Part shown: one piece after another, positions 6,072 through 13,286 of the stretch
Numbering within the stretch: the first letter of the stretch is position 1
How the letters are laid out: each line of letters begins with the position of its first letter
Source: Sporichthyaceae bacterium
GTDB taxonomy: Bacteria; Actinomycetota; Actinomycetes; JACCUZ01
Assembly (NCBI GenBank): GCA_013698395.1
Contig: JACCUZ010000147.1
Coordinates: forward strand, 1-13,286
Length of the DNA stretch: 13,286 bases
Reading direction: 5' to 3'
Notes under the pieces: generated by a model
What the model was told of the DNA's origin: nothing
The model's input: only the letters and a program-made list of their open reading frames with translations
Database searches by the model: none
Made by a program: the position numbers and the translations under genes

Positions 6072-6245
6072 GTGGCCGTTCCCAAGCGGAAGATGTCGCG
6101 TAGCAACACCCGCTCACGGCGGGCACAGTGGAAGGCCGTCGCCGCCCCGCTGGCGACCTGTCCGCGGTGTCGCGAGCTGAAGCTGCCTCACGTGGCGTGC
6201 CCCACCTGCGGCACCTACAACGGCCGCGACGTCCTGGACGTCTGA
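6072..6245 (+). CDS. rpmF: 50S ribosomal protein bL32
   Basis: Encodes 57 residues beginning MAVPKRKMSRSNTRSRRAQW, the canonical bL32 N terminus, a structural protein of the large subunit. Four cysteines (C30, C33, C43, C46) in a CPRC...CPTC arrangement form a zinc ribbon, so this is the zinc-binding form rather than the cysteine-free paralogue some actinobacteria express under zinc starvation. GTG 6072 is preceded by GAGGAG at 6061-6066, an excellent ribosome binding site five bases upstream. It sits between the DUF177 gene and rnc, which is the standard order. Confidence 0.97.
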   Translation: MAVPKRKMSRSNTRSRRAQWKAVAAPLATCPRCRELKLPHVACPTCGTYNGRDVLDV

Positions 6246-6259
6246 GCAGTCGTCGTCCT

Positions 6260-7009
6260 GTGAGCGCAGACCCGGTTCTCCCTGACCCGGACCTCGACGC
6301 GTTAGCCGCTCTGCGGGCTCTGCTGCGGGTGGCCGTACGGGACGACCTGCTCGGGCGGGCACTGACCCACCGGTCGTTCGCCTACGAGAACGGCAACCTG
6401 CCCACCAACGAGCGGCTGGAGTTCTTGGGAGACTCGGTGCTCGGGCTGGTCGTCACGGACACGCTGTTCCGCAACCATCCCGATCTCCCCGAAGGCCAGC
6501 TGGCCAAGCTGAGGGCGGCCGTGGTCAACATGCGTGCCCTCGCCGACGTCGGGCGCGGGCTGCGCCTGGGCGACTTCGTGCGGCTCGGGCGCGGCGAGGA
6601 GATCACTGGTGGGCGCGACAAGTCCTCAATCCTCGCCGACACCCTCGAGGCCGTCATCGGTGCGGTCTATATCGACTGTGGCCTGGATCAGGCAGCCGTG
6701 CTGGTGCACCGCCTTTTCGACCCGCTGATCGGCGACGCTTCGACAATGGGCGCCGGGCTGGACTGGAAGACGAGCCTGCAGGAGCTCACCGCGACCTCGG
6801 GCATGGGCGTGCCCGAGTACGTGGTCAGCGAGGCCGGTCCGGACCACCAGAAGGTGTTCACCGCCGCCGCGCGGGTCGCCGGCGAGGGCTACGGGACCGG
6901 TTCCGGCCGCAGCAAGAAGGAGGCTGAGCAGGAGGCGGCGGCGGCGGCCTGGCGCCGCCTACGCACCGAGCTGCCCGGGCCGACAGCCGCGGACCCCCCG
7001 CTTGCCTGA
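6260..7009 (+). CDS. rnc: Ribonuclease III
   Basis: Encodes 249 residues. RNase III cuts double-stranded RNA, including rRNA precursors. The family signature NERLEFLGDSVL (50-61) supplies E54 and D58, and DTLEAVIGAVY (127-137) supplies D127 and E130, the four metal-coordinating acids. A C-terminal double-stranded RNA-binding domain (about 168-240) includes DWKTSLQEL and GSGRSKKEAEQEAAAAAW. GTG 6260 was chosen because it gives a normal-length N terminus and lies 14 bases after the rpmF stop; the frame continues upstream only as a shadow of rpmF. The 3' end overlaps the mutM start by 8 bases. Confidence 0.97.
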   Translation: MSADPVLPDPDLDALAALRALLRVAVRDDLLGRALTHRSFAYENGNLPTNERLEFLGDSVLGLVVTDTLFRNHPDLPEGQLAKLRAAVVNMRALADVGRGLRLGDFVRLGRGEEITGGRDKSSILADTLEAVIGAVYIDCGLDQAAVLVHRLFDPLIGDASTMGAGLDWKTSLQELTATSGMGVPEYVVSEAGPDHQKVFTAAARVAGEGYGTGSGRSKKEAEQEAAAAAWRRLRTELPGPTAADPPLA

Positions 7010-7877
7010 ACTGCCCGAGGTCGAGGTCGTCCGGCGCGGCCTCGAGCGCTGGGTGGCGGACCGCAGGGTCGCCGCCGTCGCCGTCGCACATCCCCGCGCG
7101 GTACGCCGTCACGCCGGCGGCGCCGGAGACTTCGAGTCGAGGCTGTCCGGTCGGGTCATGACCGCGGTCCGGCGCCGCGGGAAGTACCTCTGGATCACCC
7201 TCGACGACCCCGTCCCCCAGTCCGCGGGGCAGGGCGGCGAGGCGGTGTTGGCGCACCTCGGCATGAGCGGCCAGCTGCTCGTACGTCCCCCGGAGGCGCC
7301 CGACGAGATCCACCTCCGCGTCCGCATCACGTTCCTCGACGGCGGGCCTGAGCTGCGTTTCGTCGACCAGCGGACCTTCGGCGCGTTGGCGCTGGTGGAC
7401 ACCGACCCGGCCGGCCGGCCGCTGCCACTCGCCCACATCGCCCCCGACCCGCTCGACGAGACGTTCGACGAGCCCACCTTCTTGCGGTCTCTGCGCCGGC
7501 GTCGGACCGGGCTGAAGCGGGCCCTGCTCGACCAGACGTTGATCAGCGGGATCGGCAACATCTATGCGGACGAGGCGCTGTGGCGGGCGAGGATGCACTA
7601 CGCCAAGGCCACCGAGGCCATCACCCCGGCGCAGGGGGCGAGTGTCCTGTCCGCCGCTCGTGCGGTCATGGTCGAGGCACTCGACAAGGGAGGCACGTCC
7701 TTCGACTCGCTCTACGTCAACGTCAACGGGCAGAGCGGCTACTTCGACCGCGAGCTGGCGGTATACGGCCGCACCGGCCTGCCCTGCCGCCGTTGCGGCG
7801 TGCTGGTGGTACGTGAGCCGTTCATGAACCGCTCGTCCTTCCGCTGTCCGCGCTGCCAGCCACGTCCGCGTCGTTAG
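7002..7877 (+). CDS. mutM: Formamidopyrimidine-DNA glycosylase (FPG)
   Basis: Encodes 291 residues. FPG removes 8-oxoguanine and formamidopyrimidines and nicks the abasic site. After initiator removal the protein starts PELPEVEVV, with Pro2 as the Schiff-base nucleophile and Glu3 as catalytic acid. K61 in RRRGKYLW is the conserved lysine. LLDQTLISGIGNIYADEALW is the helix-two-turn-helix region. The C-terminal zinc finger has C262, C265, C282 and C285, with conserved R277. The start must be TTG 7002, because only it puts Pro at position 2; it overlaps the rnc stop (7007-7009) by 8 bases, so expression is probably translationally coupled to rnc. Confidence 0.97.
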   Translation: MPELPEVEVVRRGLERWVADRRVAAVAVAHPRAVRRHAGGAGDFESRLSGRVMTAVRRRGKYLWITLDDPVPQSAGQGGEAVLAHLGMSGQLLVRPPEAPDEIHLRVRITFLDGGPELRFVDQRTFGALALVDTDPAGRPLPLAHIAPDPLDETFDEPTFLRSLRRRRTGLKRALLDQTLISGIGNIYADEALWRARMHYAKATEAITPAQGASVLSAARAVMVEALDKGGTSFDSLYVNVNGQSGYFDRELAVYGRTGLPCRRCGVLVVREPFMNRSSFRCPRCQPRPRR

Positions 7878-7887
7878 GGTGCCAACC

Positions 7888-8760
7888 GTGACCCGGCCGC
7901 CCCGGTTCATGCTGCTCACGCTGTTCATCACGACGGTCATGGCCTCCTGCACCGGGGGTTCCCCCGCCGACGTGGGCGAGGTGCCCGGCCACGCAGACCT
8001 TCGGGCCGAGATCGTGCAGCTCCGGCGGGACGTGGTCCTGGAACGGGTCCAGGTGGCGCTGCGGAACAACGGCCCGGAGGAGGTCGTCGTCGAACGGTTG
8101 CTGCTGCGCGCACCTGGCTTCGACTCGGCGGGGCCGGTGCCCAAGGACTCACCGGTGCCACCCGGCCAGGTGGTCAACCTGCCGGTGGCCCACGGTGACG
8201 TCAGGTGCGACGCCGCGGGCGCGCCGGTGACCCGCGGTGATGCCCTGGTCATCGTGTGGGTGCGCTCCGCCGCCGCCCCCGAGCAGTCGCGGACCCGGCT
8301 GACCGCCCGGGACCCGCAGGGCTACCTCCGCCGCATCGCCACGTTGGCCTGCAGGCAGCGCCGACTGGCCGGCGAGGTCGACCTGCGCTTCGGTTCGGCG
8401 TGGCGGCCCGAGCGCACGCCCGACGGCGTGGTCCTGCACGGCAGCGTCGAGGCCCGGTTGTTGATCGACGAGCCGAGAGACGTCACGCAGGTTGGGGGGA
8501 CGGTCATCTACGGCCTGCTCCCCGATGCGCCCGCCGACGGGGTGCCCGACCCGCTGGCCGCGCTCACCCCTCAGCGCCGCACCGCGTCGGTCCCGGTGAA
8601 GGTCGTCGCATCGCGGTGTGACGGCCACTCGATCGGGGAGGTCAAGCAGCCCTACGCCTTTCTCGTCTGGATGGGCGAGGCGGGATCTGAGGGGACCGCA
8701 GTCCAGCTCGAAGTCGAGCCCGCGTCGATCCGGGCCCTGCAGAAGGTGTGCCGGCTGTGA
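7888..8760 (+). CDS. Predicted lipoprotein of unknown function
   Basis: Encodes 290 residues from GTG 7888. A short basic start, a hydrophobic core (about 7-18) and MASC ending at C21 form a plausible, not perfect, lipobox, so the protein is probably anchored to the outer face of the membrane. After it come GG and an acidic linker, then strand-rich sequence with four further cysteines (VRCDA, TLACRQ, ASRCDG, KVCRL), possibly two disulfides. I do not recognise the family. AGGG at 7876-7879 lies 8 bases before GTG 7888 and favours it over GTG 7879, which is one base after the mutM stop. It probably reads through from mutM. It lies in the less conserved mutM-smc interval. Confidence 0.75.
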   Translation: MTRPPRFMLLTLFITTVMASCTGGSPADVGEVPGHADLRAEIVQLRRDVVLERVQVALRNNGPEEVVVERLLLRAPGFDSAGPVPKDSPVPPGQVVNLPVAHGDVRCDAAGAPVTRGDALVIVWVRSAAAPEQSRTRLTARDPQGYLRRIATLACRQRRLAGEVDLRFGSAWRPERTPDGVVLHGSVEARLLIDEPRDVTQVGGTVIYGLLPDAPADGVPDPLAALTPQRRTASVPVKVVASRCDGHSIGEVKQPYAFLVWMGEAGSEGTAVQLEVEPASIRALQKVCRL

Positions 8761-8768
8761 GCGCTCAC
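8757..8768. promoter_or_regulatory. Perfect 12-bp palindrome GTGAGCGCTCAC
   Basis: A perfect inverted repeat overlaps the lipoprotein stop codon (8758-8760). It equals the core of the symmetrised lac operator, so it resembles a LacI-family site. It lies about 40 bp upstream of a candidate -35 element at 8809. No regulator gene is present in the window, and the codon overlap limits confidence. Confidence 0.25.
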
Positions 8769-8808
8769 CCGTTCGGCCCACGACCCGGCGTGATCATCCT
8801 GTGACCTA

Positions 8809-8837
8809 TTGACCGGTGCTGGCGGCGGTGAGATCCT
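8809..8837 (+). promoter_or_regulatory. Possible promoter for the small coiled-coil gene
   Basis: TTGACC at 8809-8814 matches a -35 element well. With a 17-bp spacer the -10 would be GATCCT (8832-8837), a weak match sharing A2 and T6 with TAnnnT. The position, about 110 bp before the gene at 8952, is reasonable. The 191-base gap between the two genes shows no coding sequence. Confidence 0.3.
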
Positions 8838-8951
8838 GGATTCACGTCGCCGACCTCGGCACTCCGGCACCCCCGGCACGGTCCCTCGCGACGTCGTCCG
8901 TACGCCGAGCCCGCGTGATCCGCGGACAGAACATCAGGTGGAGGCACACGC

Positions 8952-9149
8952 ATGGCGAAGGCTCTTTTCGGTCACGTCGGGGTCCCCGACCCGCGCGCCG
9001 TCATGGAGATGCGCCGCTTGCACGAGCGAATCCGCAGCCTGGAAGCCGAGGTGGTGCGCCTCCGCGCCGAGAACGACGCGTTGGCCGCTGACATCGCCGA
9101 GACGCATCTGATCAGCCTCGAGATCGCCAAGGAGCCGGCTCTCGCCTGA
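8952..9149 (+). CDS. Small coiled-coil protein of unknown function
   Basis: Encodes 65 residues beginning MAKALFGHVGVPDP, followed by a charged amphipathic helix with heptad-like spacing from about residue 18 to 50 (MRRLHERIRSLEAEVVRLRAEND). It ends EIAKEPALA. I recall similar short MAKAL-type coiled-coil proteins in other actinobacteria, but no function. No signal peptide or membrane segment is present, so it should be cytoplasmic and may oligomerise. ATG 8952 is preceded by GGTGGAGG (8937-8944), a strong ribosome binding site seven bases upstream, which makes this a credible gene despite its size. It lies 70 bases upstream of the LVIVD-repeat gene. Confidence 0.8.
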   Translation: MAKALFGHVGVPDPRAVMEMRRLHERIRSLEAEVVRLRAENDALAADIAETHLISLEIAKEPALA

Positions 9150-9173
9150 GCGGCTGTTTGCGGAACCTAGACC

Positions 9174-9210
9174 CCGGGAACGGAAGGGCAGCTCACCCGC
9201 CCCTTCCCGG
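9174..9210 (+). promoter_or_regulatory. Two mutually exclusive stems before the LVIVD gene
   Basis: CCGGGAA (9174-9180) can pair with TTCCCGG (9204-9210), while GGAAGGG (9182-9188) can pair with CCCTTCC (9201-9207). Both 7-bp stems use the same right arm, and the first reaches into the ribosome binding site GGAGG (9209-9213) of the gene at 9220. This may be a terminator for the coiled-coil gene or a translational control element. Confidence 0.35.
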
Positions 9211-9219
9211 AGGCCTCCT

Positions 9220-10761
9220 GTGACTGCCTTGACCTTGCGCGCGCTGCGTTTCTTTTCCGCCCTCGCCGGCGCTGGGGGTCTCCTCGTAGCCGGGGCCGCC
9301 CTAGCCGCACCGGCCGGTGCCCACCAGAGCGACCAGTCGTCGGCCACCCAGAAGCGCCAGCAGTTCACCGACGGGGTGAGCGTCCCCGTGCTCAGCACCC
9401 CCAACATCAGGTTTGTCCGCAATGTCCCGGACACCGCGGCGATCTCCGGAGTCTTCGCCCGGAGCGCCCCTTACTTCTACGTCTCCAGCACCGACAGCAT
9501 CACCGTCTATGACGTCTCCGACCCGCTCAACCCGCTGCCCAAGGGCGTCCTGGCCAATCTCGTCTTCGAGAACGAGGCGATGAACTACGGCGAGAAGAAG
9601 GTCGACGGGGTGGTCAACCGCTTCGTGCTCGTCGGCGCCGACCTCGTCGAGTACAGCCCCACCAGCGACCCCAGCCACCTGGGGACGTTCAACGAGCTCC
9701 TGGTCGTCGACGTGACGGATCCGACGAACCCGTACGTACGGTCCAGGCTGAAGACGTCCACGAACACCCACACGGTCAGCTGCATCAACGAGACCGACTG
9801 CCAGTACGCCTACACGGCGGGAAGCTCGGGCCAGTACTCCATCGTCGACCTCAGCAACCTCGACAGCCCGCGTGAGGTGGGTGTCTTCGCCTCCCCCGCC
9901 GCCCGCCCGAAGCCCCCATTCGCGAGCGGTGCGGGGCACAAGTGGAACTTCGACGACGCCGGCTATGGCATCCACACCGGCTCGAGCGGCAGTGCCGTCT
10001 TCAACGTGTCAGACCCGACAGCACCACGCCTGGCCGCCACCACCGACGCCAACGCGCTGAGTGGCCCGTGGAACGACTTCATCCACCACAACTCGGCCCG
10101 GCCCAACGCCTCGAGGTTCGATGCGGCTGCCGCACCGAGTCTGGCCAAGGGCAACGTCCTGCTCGTCACCGAGGAGGACTACGAGAACACCGACTGCACT
10201 ACGGCCGGGAGCCTGCAGTCCTGGCAGGTCACCAGCCTCGACGGCACGCCGGGCACCATCCACCCGCTGGACCGGATCAACCCGGTCGACCTCGGTGAGG
10301 GCGTCTCCGCACCGCACATGGCGTTCTGCTCTGCGCACTGGTTCGACGTGCACCAGAGCGGCATCGTGGCCCAGGGGTACTACGAGGGTGGGCTGCGGCT
10401 GATCGACGCCCGGGACCCCCGCAACCTCACGGAGTACGGCTACGTCGCCAGCGGGCTGTCCGAGGTCTGGGACGCCTACTGGGTGCCGCAGCGGACCAAG
10501 AACGGCGCGGCGACGTCGACCAAGACGAACATCGTCTACACCGTGGACGCCGTGCGTGGGCTGGACGTGTACACCGTCGATCTGCCGGGGTCGACCACCG
10601 CACCCAGCCTGCTCGGTGGGCCCGCGCCAGCGGGCATCGGGAACTTCGGGAGTGCTGACCCCAGGGTGACGTTGCTCGCGGCCGGCCTCACGGGACTCGT
10701 CGGCGTCGGCCTCGTGCGCCGCCGCCGTCAGCGCGGCCGGCCCGCCGACGTCATCCTCTGA
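9220..10761 (+). CDS. Secreted LVIVD-repeat protein with C-terminal membrane anchor
   Basis: Encodes 513 residues. A signal peptide spans about 1-34 (hydrophobic core, then PAGA before HQ). The body has LVIVD-type repeats of the form (V/I)-x-D-V-(S/T)-DP-x-x-P: near 95-108 (VYDVSDPLNPLP), 161-174 (VVDVTDPTNPYV), 208-221 (IVDLSNLDSPRE), 259-271 (FNVSDPTAPRL) and 393-407 (LIDARDPRNLTE). Such repeats build a beta-propeller-like surface domain; no enzymatic role is established. The C terminus has a hydrophobic helix (483-499) followed by RRRRQRGR, so the protein should be tethered facing outwards. No LPxTG sortase motif is seen. GTG 9220 is preceded by GGAGG (9209-9213). The gene is probably not part of the smc unit, since repeats and a possible promoter lie between them. 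Confidence 0.85.
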   Translation: MTALTLRALRFFSALAGAGGLLVAGAALAAPAGAHQSDQSSATQKRQQFTDGVSVPVLSTPNIRFVRNVPDTAAISGVFARSAPYFYVSSTDSITVYDVSDPLNPLPKGVLANLVFENEAMNYGEKKVDGVVNRFVLVGADLVEYSPTSDPSHLGTFNELLVVDVTDPTNPYVRSRLKTSTNTHTVSCINETDCQYAYTAGSSGQYSIVDLSNLDSPREVGVFASPAARPKPPFASGAGHKWNFDDAGYGIHTGSSGSAVFNVSDPTAPRLAATTDANALSGPWNDFIHHNSARPNASRFDAAAAPSLAKGNVLLVTEEDYENTDCTTAGSLQSWQVTSLDGTPGTIHPLDRINPVDLGEGVSAPHMAFCSAHWFDVHQSGIVAQGYYEGGLRLIDARDPRNLTEYGYVASGLSEVWDAYWVPQRTKNGAATSTKTNIVYTVDAVRGLDVYTVDLPGSTTAPSLLGGPAPAGIGNFGSADPRVTLLAAGLTGLVGVGLVRRRRQRGRPADVIL

Positions 10762-10798
10762 CGGCGCGCCGGACCAGGGCGGACGGGTAGCCGGCCGG

Positions 10799-10871
10799 TA
10801 CGCTGGCGGCCGTTCACCGCGCATTGATGCGCCATGCCGCGTACTGCCGCGCATTTGTCGCGTACTGCCGC
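10799..10871 (+). promoter_or_regulatory. Repeat-rich region upstream of smc
   Basis: TACGCT (10799-10804) fits a TAnnnT -10 but lacks a recognisable -35. Downstream lies the palindrome GCGCAT-TG-ATGCGC (10819-10832), then two copies of CGCGTACTGCCGC (10838-10850 and 10859-10871) spaced 21 bp apart. GCGCAT recurs at 10849-10854. The second direct repeat ends 16 bases before the smc start and abuts its ribosome binding site. This could be an operator cluster in the smc leader. Confidence 0.4.
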
Positions 10872-10887
10872 CCGAGGAGTCCCGCTC

Positions 10888-13286
10888 GTGCACCTCAAGA
10901 GCCTCACCCTCAAGGGCTTCAAGTCCTTCGCGTCTCCTACCACCTTCCACTTCGAACCCGGGATCACCGCCGTCGTCGGGCCTAACGGGTCTGGAAAGTC
11001 CAACGTGGTGGACGCGCTTGCCTGGGTGATGGGCGAGCAGGGCGCCAAGTCGCTGCGCGGCGGCAAGATGGAGGACGTCATCTTCGCCGGCTCGACCGGC
11101 ACCGGAGGCCCGGGGGGAAGCGGCCGGGCGCCCCTGGGCCGAGCCGAGGTCCGCCTGACGATCGACAACACCGACGGTGCCCTCCCCGTCGACTACGCCG
11201 AGGTGACCATCTCGCGGACCATGTTCCGCAACGGCGGCTCCGAGTACGCGATCAACGGCCAGGCCTGCCGGCTGCTGGACGTCCAGGAGCTGCTCTCCGA
11301 CTCCGGTATCGGCCGCGAGATGCACGTGATCGTCGGACAAGGCCAGCTCGACGCGATCCTGTCGGCAGGTCCAGACGAGCGGCGCGGCTTCATCGAGGAG
11401 GCGGCGGGTGTCCTCAAGCACCGCAAGCGCAAGGAGAAGGCCCTGCGCAAGCTTGATGCGATGCAGGGCAACCTCACCCGGCTCCAGGACCTCACCGTCG
11501 AGCTGCGCCGCCAGCTCAAGCCACTCGGCCGGCAGGCCGAGGTGGCCCGGAGAGCCGCGGTCATCCAGTCCGACCTGCGAGACGCTCGGCTGCGGCTGCT
11601 CGCCGACGACCTCGTGGCCCTCACCGAGACGTTGGAGGCGGAGGTCGCCGACGAGACGGCGCTGAGGGCGCGGCGCGCCGAGGTCGAGGCCGAGCTCACC
11701 GACGTCACCCGCCGTGAAACCGGCCTGGAGGAGACGGCAGCCGTCGAGGCGCCGGCCCTGGCCCGGGCCCAGGACACGTGGTACCGCCTCTCCTCGCTGC
11801 GCGAGCGGTTCCGCGGGACCGGAAGCCTCGCCGCCGAGCGGGTCCGTCACCTCGCGGTCGAGCCCGAGGACGACCAGCCAGGACGTGACCCCGACGAGCT
11901 CGACCGCCAGGCCAGGACCGCCCGAGCCGACGATCAGTCGCTCACCGAGGCTGTGCAGCGCGACCGCGTCGTGTTGGCCGCCGCGGTGGCGTCGAGACAG
12001 GACGCCGAGGCACGGCTGGCCGACGAGCAGCAGCGGACCGCCCTCGCCGCGCGGGCCGCCGCGGACCGGCGGGAGGGCCTGGCCCGCCTCGCTGGTGAGG
12101 TCGCCGCCGCGCGCAGCCGGGTCGAGGCGGGCGAGGCCGAGGTGGGCCGCCTGGCCGCGGCGGTCGAGAGCGCACAGGCCCGGGCAGCCCGCGCACAAGC
12201 CGAGTTCGCCAGGCTGGAGACCCAGGTCGCCGGTCTCGATGCCGGTGAGGAGGACCTCGACGCTGATCACGAGGAGGCGGCCCTGCGCCTTGCAGCCGCC
12301 GAGGAGCGCCTCCTCGGGTTGCGCAGGGAGGAGCAGACGGCAGAGCGTGAGCGCGCCGCGCTTCTCGCACGCAAGGAGGCTCTGGAGATCGGTCTGGCCC
12401 GCAAGGACGGCCCGGGTGCAGTGCTCGCCGCCGAAGACCGGCTGGCCGGCGTGCTCGGTTCGGTCGCCTCGTTGCTGTCGGTGGAGCCCGGCTACGAAGC
12501 CGCTGTCGCGGCTGCCCTCGGCGGTGCCGCAGACGCGGTCGCGGTGATCGATCTCGCTGCCGCCGAGGCCGCGATCCGACTCCTCAAGCACGACGACGCC
12601 GGGCGGGTGGGGCTGCTGGTCGGCGCCGGCTCCCCCATGTACGAGGCCACGTACGACCAGAAGCCGGCCGCGCCGGCTGCCTCCGGCGGGCGCCCCGCGC
12701 TGGACTTGGTCGAGATGCCAGACGCTCTCCGTCCGGCGGTGACCGCGGCGCTGGCGGACGTGGTCGTGGTCGAGGACCTGGCGGCCGCCCGGGCCGTCGC
12801 CACCGCACATCCACGCCTGACAGCGGTCACCCGGGACGGTGACATGCTGGCCCGCGACCGGGCGGCGGGCGGCTCGTCCCACGACCCGACGCTGCTCGAG
12901 GTCCAGGCTGCTGTCGACGAGGCGGGCACACGGCTGGTCGAGGCGGCCCACCGCCTGGACCGCCTGCGGTTCGCGCTGCAGAGCGCGATGGAGGAGCAGT
13001 CGTTGGCCGGGCGTGACGTGCAGGCCGCGCTGAACCGGCTGCACGAGTCCGACGCCCGGATGGCTGCTGTCGCCGAGCAGCTCGGTCGACTGGGAGCCCA
13101 GGCCAGGTCCGCTCGCGGGGAGGCCGACCGGTTGCAGCGCTCGATCGCGGCCGCCCAGGACGCGGTCGACACCGACAGCCGGTCGCTTGCCGAGCTCGAG
13201 AAGCGACTGGGCGCTGCGCAGGAGAGCTTGGACGGAGGTGCTGACGGCACCGTCGAGCTGGGGCTCGGGACGGCTGTTGCTGCTCT
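10888..13286 (+). CDS. smc: Chromosome partition protein SMC, N-terminal two thirds (truncated at right edge)
   Basis: Open from GTG 10888 through the right edge, giving 799 complete codons of a protein normally near 1190 residues. SMC is the condensin ATPase that compacts and segregates chromosomes with ScpA and ScpB. It begins MHLKSLTLKGFKSFA. Walker A is GPNGSGKS (31-38), and DSGIGREMHVIVGQGQLDAIL plus RRGFIEEAAGVLKHRKRKEKAL are conserved head-domain blocks. A long coiled coil follows, then the hinge (about 508-665, including VEPGYEAAVAAALGG), then the start of the returning coiled coil. CGAGGAG (10874-10880) is the ribosome binding site. A glycine-rich insertion lies at 70-79. ScpAB genes and the C-terminal ATPase motifs lie outside the window. 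Confidence 0.96.
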   Translation, partial: MHLKSLTLKGFKSFASPTTFHFEPGITAVVGPNGSGKSNVVDALAWVMGEQGAKSLRGGKMEDVIFAGSTGTGGPGGSGRAPLGRAEVRLTIDNTDGALPVDYAEVTISRTMFRNGGSEYAINGQACRLLDVQELLSDSGIGREMHVIVGQGQLDAILSAGPDERRGFIEEAAGVLKHRKRKEKALRKLDAMQGNLTRLQDLTVELRRQLKPLGRQAEVARRAAVIQSDLRDARLRLLADDLVALTETLEAEVADETALRARRAEVEAELTDVTRRETGLEETAAVEAPALARAQDTWYRLSSLRERFRGTGSLAAERVRHLAVEPEDDQPGRDPDELDRQARTARADDQSLTEAVQRDRVVLAAAVASRQDAEARLADEQQRTALAARAAADRREGLARLAGEVAAARSRVEAGEAEVGRLAAAVESAQARAARAQAEFARLETQVAGLDAGEEDLDADHEEAALRLAAAEERLLGLRREEQTAERERAALLARKEALEIGLARKDGPGAVLAAEDRLAGVLGSVASLLSVEPGYEAAVAAALGGAADAVAVIDLAAAEAAIRLLKHDDAGRVGLLVGAGSPMYEATYDQKPAAPAASGGRPALDLVEMPDALRPAVTAALADVVVVEDLAAARAVATAHPRLTAVTRDGDMLARDRAAGGSSHDPTLLEVQAAVDEAGTRLVEAAHRLDRLRFALQSAMEEQSLAGRDVQAALNRLHESDARMAAVAEQLGRLGAQARSARGEADRLQRSIAAAQDAVDTDSRSLAELEKRLGAAQESLDGGADGTVELGLGTAVAA

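Noticed and set aside
9585..9975. Minus-strand frames opposite the LVIVD gene
   Set aside because: The plus strand shows regular LVIVD repeats and a signal peptide; the minus frames show only compositional bias.
10009..13044. Minus-strand open frame of 1011 codons opposite the LVIVD gene and smc
   Set aside because: It is a by-product of high-GC third-position bias; it crosses two clear plus-strand genes and their intergenic region and resembles no protein family.

Overview
The window is a high-GC chromosomal segment, almost certainly from an Actinomycetota genome. The gene order fakA-like DAK2 protein, recG, rsmD, coaD, sepIVA-like coiled-coil gene, DUF177 gene, rpmF, rnc, mutM, smc is the housekeeping arrangement I know from actinobacteria. 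GTG and TTG starts and short stop/start overlaps dominate. All genes I can support are on the plus strand. I cannot name the genus.

Layout: 1-2682 holds the 3' end of a DAK2/YloV-type gene coupled to recG by a GTGA overlap. 2683-3694 is an anomaly: about 1 kb separates recG from rsmD, holds one visibly AT-richer gene for a small secreted protein, and is bracketed by a 15-bp direct repeat copied from the 3' end of recG. 3695-6051 carries rsmD (16S rRNA methylation), coaD (coenzyme A synthesis), a SepIVA-like septation protein and a DUF177 protein. 6072-7877 carries rpmF (bL32), rnc (RNase III) and mutM (FPG DNA glycosylase), closely packed. 7888-10761 is a less conserved stretch with a predicted lipoprotein, a 65-residue coiled-coil protein and a secreted, C-terminally anchored LVIVD-repeat protein. 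From 10888 the smc gene runs off the right edge.

The conserved genes serve genome maintenance (RecG, MutM, SMC), ribosome and RNA biogenesis (RsmD, bL32, RNase III), cofactor synthesis (CoaD) and septation (SepIVA-like). The accessory genes (secreted protein, lipoprotein, LVIVD protein) are all predicted to act at or outside the membrane and have no recognisable functional link to the core genes.

The best candidate for something undescribed is the 2663-3666 segment. It looks like a small integrase-less insertion that captured or was given a substitute recG 3' end. Read through the distal repeat copy, the displaced original recG tail stays open until a TGA that overlaps the rsmD start by 4 bases. 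I see no CRISPR array, tRNA, rRNA, transposase or integrase.
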